This document shows positions 33,634 to 36,446 of a DNA stretch of 36,446 nucleotides, one piece after another. The notes beneath the pieces are model-generated. The model saw only the letters and a program-made list of their open reading frames with translations. It searched no databases and had not been told where the DNA came from. Source of the stretch: Corynebacterium sp. (lineage in GTDB: Bacteria > Actinomycetota > Actinomycetes > Mycobacteriales > Mycobacteriaceae); contig NZ_JAUMTY010000002.1 of assembly GCF_030530965.1 (NCBI RefSeq), positions 70,891-107,336 on the forward strand, in the 5' to 3' direction. A program made the translations under genes and the position numbers. Within the stretch, counting starts at the first letter, position 1. Each line of letters starts with the position of its first letter.

Positions 33634-34116
33634 TTACATCGTCGTCTTGGGATCAGCGTTATTCCGCTCGGTCTCGCCAGGGTCAACATCCACCGTCGTT
33701 GTCCTCGATTCAGTGGCTGCCTCGGATCCATCTGATTCGCGTGATGCGGCCCGTTCACTCCCGGCGACTAACTCGCGGGCGCGTTCTCCGTCGACAAGAC
33801 CATTAAATGCGTAATAGGCGTCTCTATTCACAGCAGGCTTATACACCTGCGGCTTCCTCGGATCGTGTGTTTCACCCACGGCATTCGCTATCACGACCGC
33901 GATCCATGGAAGGGGGACAGAGATCACAGTAAAAATGGCCGCCAGCACCAAGTTGTGCAACAGCATGTATGCCAACGCGGCGAGCAAGAGGAACGGGATA
34001 CGCGATCCCTGCAAGACGGCATACTCACGCCGCCTGCGGTGCCAATCCTCAACTGGCGACCTCTGGGCGTCGGTAATAAGTGCGACGTGCTTGCGTCGGT
34101 GGAACATACTCCCCAC
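33634..34116 (-). CDS. DUF3099 family membrane protein
   Basis: A 160-residue protein. The N-terminus (HVALITDAQRSPVEDWHRRRREYAVLQG) and two following membrane segments (about 40-80) are typical of DUF3099. The C-terminal half is polar and disordered. The GTG at 34116 has GAGGGG upstream; an ATG three codons later is the alternative. DUF3099 proteins are actinobacterial and uncharacterised. It is divergent from the DUF3039-helicase pair. Confidence 0.82.
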   Translation of the reverse strand: MGSMFHRRKHVALITDAQRSPVEDWHRRRREYAVLQGSRIPFLLLAALAYMLLHNLVLAAIFTVISVPLPWIAVVIANAVGETHDPRKPQVYKPAVNRDAYYAFNGLVDGERARELVAGSERAASRESDGSEAATESRTTTVDVDPGETERNNADPKTTM

Positions 34117-34233
34117 CGTAGCCCCTCGACTGCGATCACGAAGCGTTAGCGGTAGGGTAGATAGCTCCTAACCGGCAATCTGGATTCCCGGACCTCACAT
34201 GGGGTGGCTCGGGACTCTCCACCTGACTTGACG

Positions 34234-34256
34234 TATAAGGCATGATTGAACCGTGA
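34234..34256 (+). promoter_or_regulatory. Putative -10 close to the DUF3039 start
   Basis: TATAAG at 34234-34239 lies 13 bases before the GTG start of the DUF3039 gene, and there is no normally spaced Shine-Dalgarno. A very short leader or leaderless transcript is therefore plausible. The -35 is weak. Confidence 0.3.
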
Positions 34257-34492
34257 CAACACCGCAGACAACCACGATTGAACGCACCAAGCCCGAAGAG
34301 CAAACAACTGATTCGGACACACCAAAGTACTTCCACTACGTGAAGAAAAACCAGATAGTGGAATCAGCTGTGAATGGTAACTACGTGGTGGCATTGTGTG
34401 GGGAAACTTTTCCCGTCACCAAGCAAGCCAAGCCAGGTTCGCCGGTGTGCCCGGAGTGTGAGCGCATTTATCGGGGGCTGCGCCGACGGTGA
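34253..34492 (+). CDS. DUF3039 family small protein
   Basis: A 79-residue protein. The C-terminal half, with YVVALCGETFPVTKQAKPGSP followed by VCPECERIY, is the DUF3039 signature. Its three cysteines (CGE ... CPEC) could bind a metal ion. The start is GTG. Its stop overlaps the start of the helicase gene (GTGA), so the products are made in coupled fashion and may act together. Function is unknown in the literature I can recall. Confidence 0.85.
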   Translation: MTTPQTTTIERTKPEEQTTDSDTPKYFHYVKKNQIVESAVNGNYVVALCGETFPVTKQAKPGSPVCPECERIYRGLRRR

Positions 34493-36216
34493 AACTCCGC
34501 GAATGGCAGCAAGCTGCGCTCTCGCAGTACTTTGACGCAGATCCAGACGATTTTCTAGCAGTTGCAACGCCGGGAGCAGGCAAAACAACCTTCGCGCTGA
34601 CACTTGCTCGGCGTCTCCTTGATCGGAGAGCTGTCAACCGCATCATCGTGGTTGTTCCCACGGAACACCTGAAACATCAGTGGGCCGACGCCGCTTCGCG
34701 GATGGGGATTGCGCTGGATGCCAACTTCACGAACTCGGCGGGGACCCTCAACCCTGTTTTTGACGGGATGGTGGTCACTTACGCCCAGGTTTCGATGCAC
34801 CCGTTTAAACACAACTCCTTGGCGACGAGGACAAAGTCCCTGGTCATCATGGACGAGATCCACCATGGTGGGGATGCGAAGAGTTGGGGCGACGGAATTC
34901 GCTATGCGTACTCTGATTCCGCGAAGCGCCTAGAGCTGACGGGTACGCCCTTTCGTTCCGACGATGCTCCCATCCCGTTTGTGCGGTATATCGAAGACGG
35001 AGACGGCCACCAGGTATCCCGCGCGGATTACACCTACGGGTATTCCCACGCATTGCGGGACGGCGTCGTGCGTCCCGTCGTGTTCATGGCGTATTCCGGG
35101 GAAGCGCGGTGGCGGGACAGTGCGGGGGAGGAGTTTGCAGCCAGGCTAGGCGAACCTCTCAGCGCCGAGCACACGGCCAAAGCGTGGAAAACTGCTCTTG
35201 ATCCCAAAGGGCAGTGGATTCCGTCGGTGCTGCGTGCCGCCGATATCCGTCTCAAAGAGTATCGACGTGCCATTCCCGACGCTGGAGGGCTCGTCATAGC
35301 CACGGACACGAAGACGGCGCGTGCCTACGCGAAGATTCTTGAGCGCTTGTCGGGCGAGCCGGTGACTGTTGTTCTGTCTGATGAGCCCGGATCCTCTCGG
35401 AAAATCGAAGAGTTTTCCCGGTCTACTGAGCGGTGGCTTGTTGCTGTTCGCATGGTGTCAGAAGGCGTCGATGTGCCTCGCCTCGCTGTCGGTGTGTATG
35501 CGACATCGTCGTCGACACCTCTATTTTTTGCGCAGGCTGTTGGGCGATTTGTTCGCGCTCGCGTCCCCGGTGAAACAGCGTCAATTTTCTTACCATCGAT
35601 CCCGGTGCTCTTGGACTTGGCGTCCCAAATGGAGGCTGAACGCAACCACGTTTTGGGTAAACCCCACCGGCCCAATGAGGGTTGGGATGATGAGTTGGTG
35701 GCGCAAGCGAACAAAACTGAGTCCGAACCGGATGACCTCAAGAAGTACGAGTCGCTCGGCGCAGATGCGGAACTGGACCACCTCATTTATGACGGTTCGT
35801 CCTATGGCACCGGGACATTATCGGGGTCCGAGGAGGAAGCAGAATACCTGGGGCTCCCGGGTCTGCTGAATGCGGATCAAATGAGGCAACTGCTGCAAAA
35901 CCATCAGCAAGAGCAGCTGAAGGCTCGTGAACGAGAAAAGAAGAAAGCCGACGAAGCACGGCGTCGGTTCCACGATCCGCGCGATGGTGAGGGGGACGAC
36001 AATCGCCACAACCCCGATAGCAGTCGTGGTGTGATTGACGATCTACCGCGCCTACGGAAAGAACTTAACGCGTTGGTCTCCATCTCTGCCGCGCGAACCG
36101 GCCGTCCGCATGGGCAGGTGCACAATGAAGTCCGCCAGGCATGTGGGGGACCGCAAACAGCATTATGCACCGCTGACCAGCTGCGGAGCCGAATTAATTA
36201 TCTGCGCAAATGGTGA
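34489..36216 (+). CDS. DEAD/DEAH-like SF2 helicase coupled to DUF3039
   Basis: A 575-residue SF2 enzyme. Walker A is ATPGAGKTT (26-34), motif II is DEIH (122-125), motif III is LTGTPFRSD and motif VI is QAVGRFVRAR. The fold resembles UvrB/RecG/type III restriction-type helicases such as Ssl2/XPB relatives. A Lys/Glu/Arg-rich segment (about 470-500) and a small C-terminal helical domain follow. The start is GTG, overlapping the DUF3039 stop. It converges with sigA. Substrate is unknown; the same helicase-DUF3039 pairing is common beside sigA in actinobacteria. Confidence 0.9.
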   Translation: MKLREWQQAALSQYFDADPDDFLAVATPGAGKTTFALTLARRLLDRRAVNRIIVVVPTEHLKHQWADAASRMGIALDANFTNSAGTLNPVFDGMVVTYAQVSMHPFKHNSLATRTKSLVIMDEIHHGGDAKSWGDGIRYAYSDSAKRLELTGTPFRSDDAPIPFVRYIEDGDGHQVSRADYTYGYSHALRDGVVRPVVFMAYSGEARWRDSAGEEFAARLGEPLSAEHTAKAWKTALDPKGQWIPSVLRAADIRLKEYRRAIPDAGGLVIATDTKTARAYAKILERLSGEPVTVVLSDEPGSSRKIEEFSRSTERWLVAVRMVSEGVDVPRLAVGVYATSSSTPLFFAQAVGRFVRARVPGETASIFLPSIPVLLDLASQMEAERNHVLGKPHRPNEGWDDELVAQANKTESEPDDLKKYESLGADAELDHLIYDGSSYGTGTLSGSEEEAEYLGLPGLLNADQMRQLLQNHQQEQLKAREREKKKADEARRRFHDPRDGEGDDNRHNPDSSRGVIDDLPRLRKELNALVSISAARTGRPHGQVHNEVRQACGGPQTALCTADQLRSRINYLRKW

Positions 36217-36282
36217 TCTGCGTGGCGCTCAGCCGTCGTGTATTGCCTGCACGGATGGTGCTTTGAGTCTCGATATACATTC

Positions 36283-36319
36283 TTGCCCGCATCATCCCGG
36301 GGGATTGGGATGCGGGCAA
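36283..36319. terminator. Bidirectional hairpin between the helicase gene and sigA
   Basis: TTGCCCGCATC (36283-36293) and GATGCGGGCAA (36309-36319) form a perfect 11-bp stem with a 15-base loop that has further pairing (ATCCC/GGGAT-like). It lies midway between convergent genes. No long T-run follows on either strand, so the terminator call rests on position and stem strength. Confidence 0.6.
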
Positions 36320-36353
36320 CACTAGGTAAACTGCGCGGGCTAATGTGCGCAGA

Positions 36354-36446
36354 CTAGTCGAGATAATCCCGGAGAACCTGCGAACGTGACGGGTGACGCA
36401 GCTTCGACATTGTCTTCGATTCGATCTGGCGGATGCGCTCGCGGGT
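36354..36446 (-). CDS. sigA: SigA, principal RNA polymerase sigma factor (C-terminal fragment)
   Basis: The last 30 codons plus TAG stop, cut by the window edge. The peptide reads [20 protein letters not shown] and then [10 protein letters not shown], the region 4.2 recognition helix and typical actinobacterial SigA C-terminus. The VLRDYLD ending separates it from SigB (DKLRSYA). SigA directs housekeeping transcription. It is convergent with the helicase gene. Confidence 0.93.

Noticed and set aside
1..36446. CRISPR arrays, insertion sequences, tRNA or rRNA genes
   Set aside because: No direct-repeat arrays, transposase genes, cloverleaf-like sequences or rRNA segments were recognised; a tRNAscan or Infernal run was not possible here.

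Overview
The window looks like chromosomal DNA of a Corynebacterium. Moderate G+C, a DtxR whose metal ligands fall at the same residue numbers as in C. diphtheriae, the sigB/dtxR/galE neighbourhood, a lexA/divS-like/nrdR/hrpA block and a fragment of the principal sigma factor all point there. The species cannot be fixed from sequence alone. Most of the window is conserved housekeeping sequence. Two blocks look like lineage-specific insertions: a transporter operon at 6335-12607 and a heme-uptake locus at 22.3-29.1 kb.

Left part (1-12.7 kb): lexA (minus) is divergent from a small one-TM protein at the divS position and from nrdR (plus). The intergenic region holds four same-strand GTTCGA LexA half-sites. 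hrpA (minus) follows. Upstream of it lies a tightly coupled minus-strand operon read from about 12.65 kb: two ABC ATPases, an MFS transporter, a nickel/peptide-type binding lipoprotein, and one polypeptide that fuses the two permeases. The set resembles the import-plus-export part of opine-metallophore systems, but no biosynthetic genes are present.

Middle (12.7-22 kb): ahpC-ahpD (minus) is divergent from oxyR (plus), forming a peroxide-defence module with a clear terminator. Next come a DUF3516 Ski2-like helicase and a PAC2-family protein (minus, one operon). A DUF4192 protein (plus) follows, preceded by two perfect DnaA boxes, and then galE (minus).

Heme locus (22.3-29.1 kb): an 816-residue membrane-anchored surface protein has four neocarzinostatin-like domains. 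It converges on hmuTUV (minus), and a lipoprotein with a single neocarzinostatin-like domain is divergent from hmuT. Two DtxR-box-like sites lie in the control regions, and dtxR itself is the next gene. HmuT keeps the heme-ligand pattern of corynebacterial HmuT. No HtaA-type receptor is present, so the neocarzinostatin-like proteins may fill that role. This is the best candidate for an undescribed system in the window.

Right part (29.1-36.4 kb): dtxR, then sigB with a SigH-type promoter, dtd, a methyltransferase coupled to dtd, a DUF3099 membrane protein, and DUF3039 coupled to an SF2 helicase. The last 31 codons of sigA run off the right edge.
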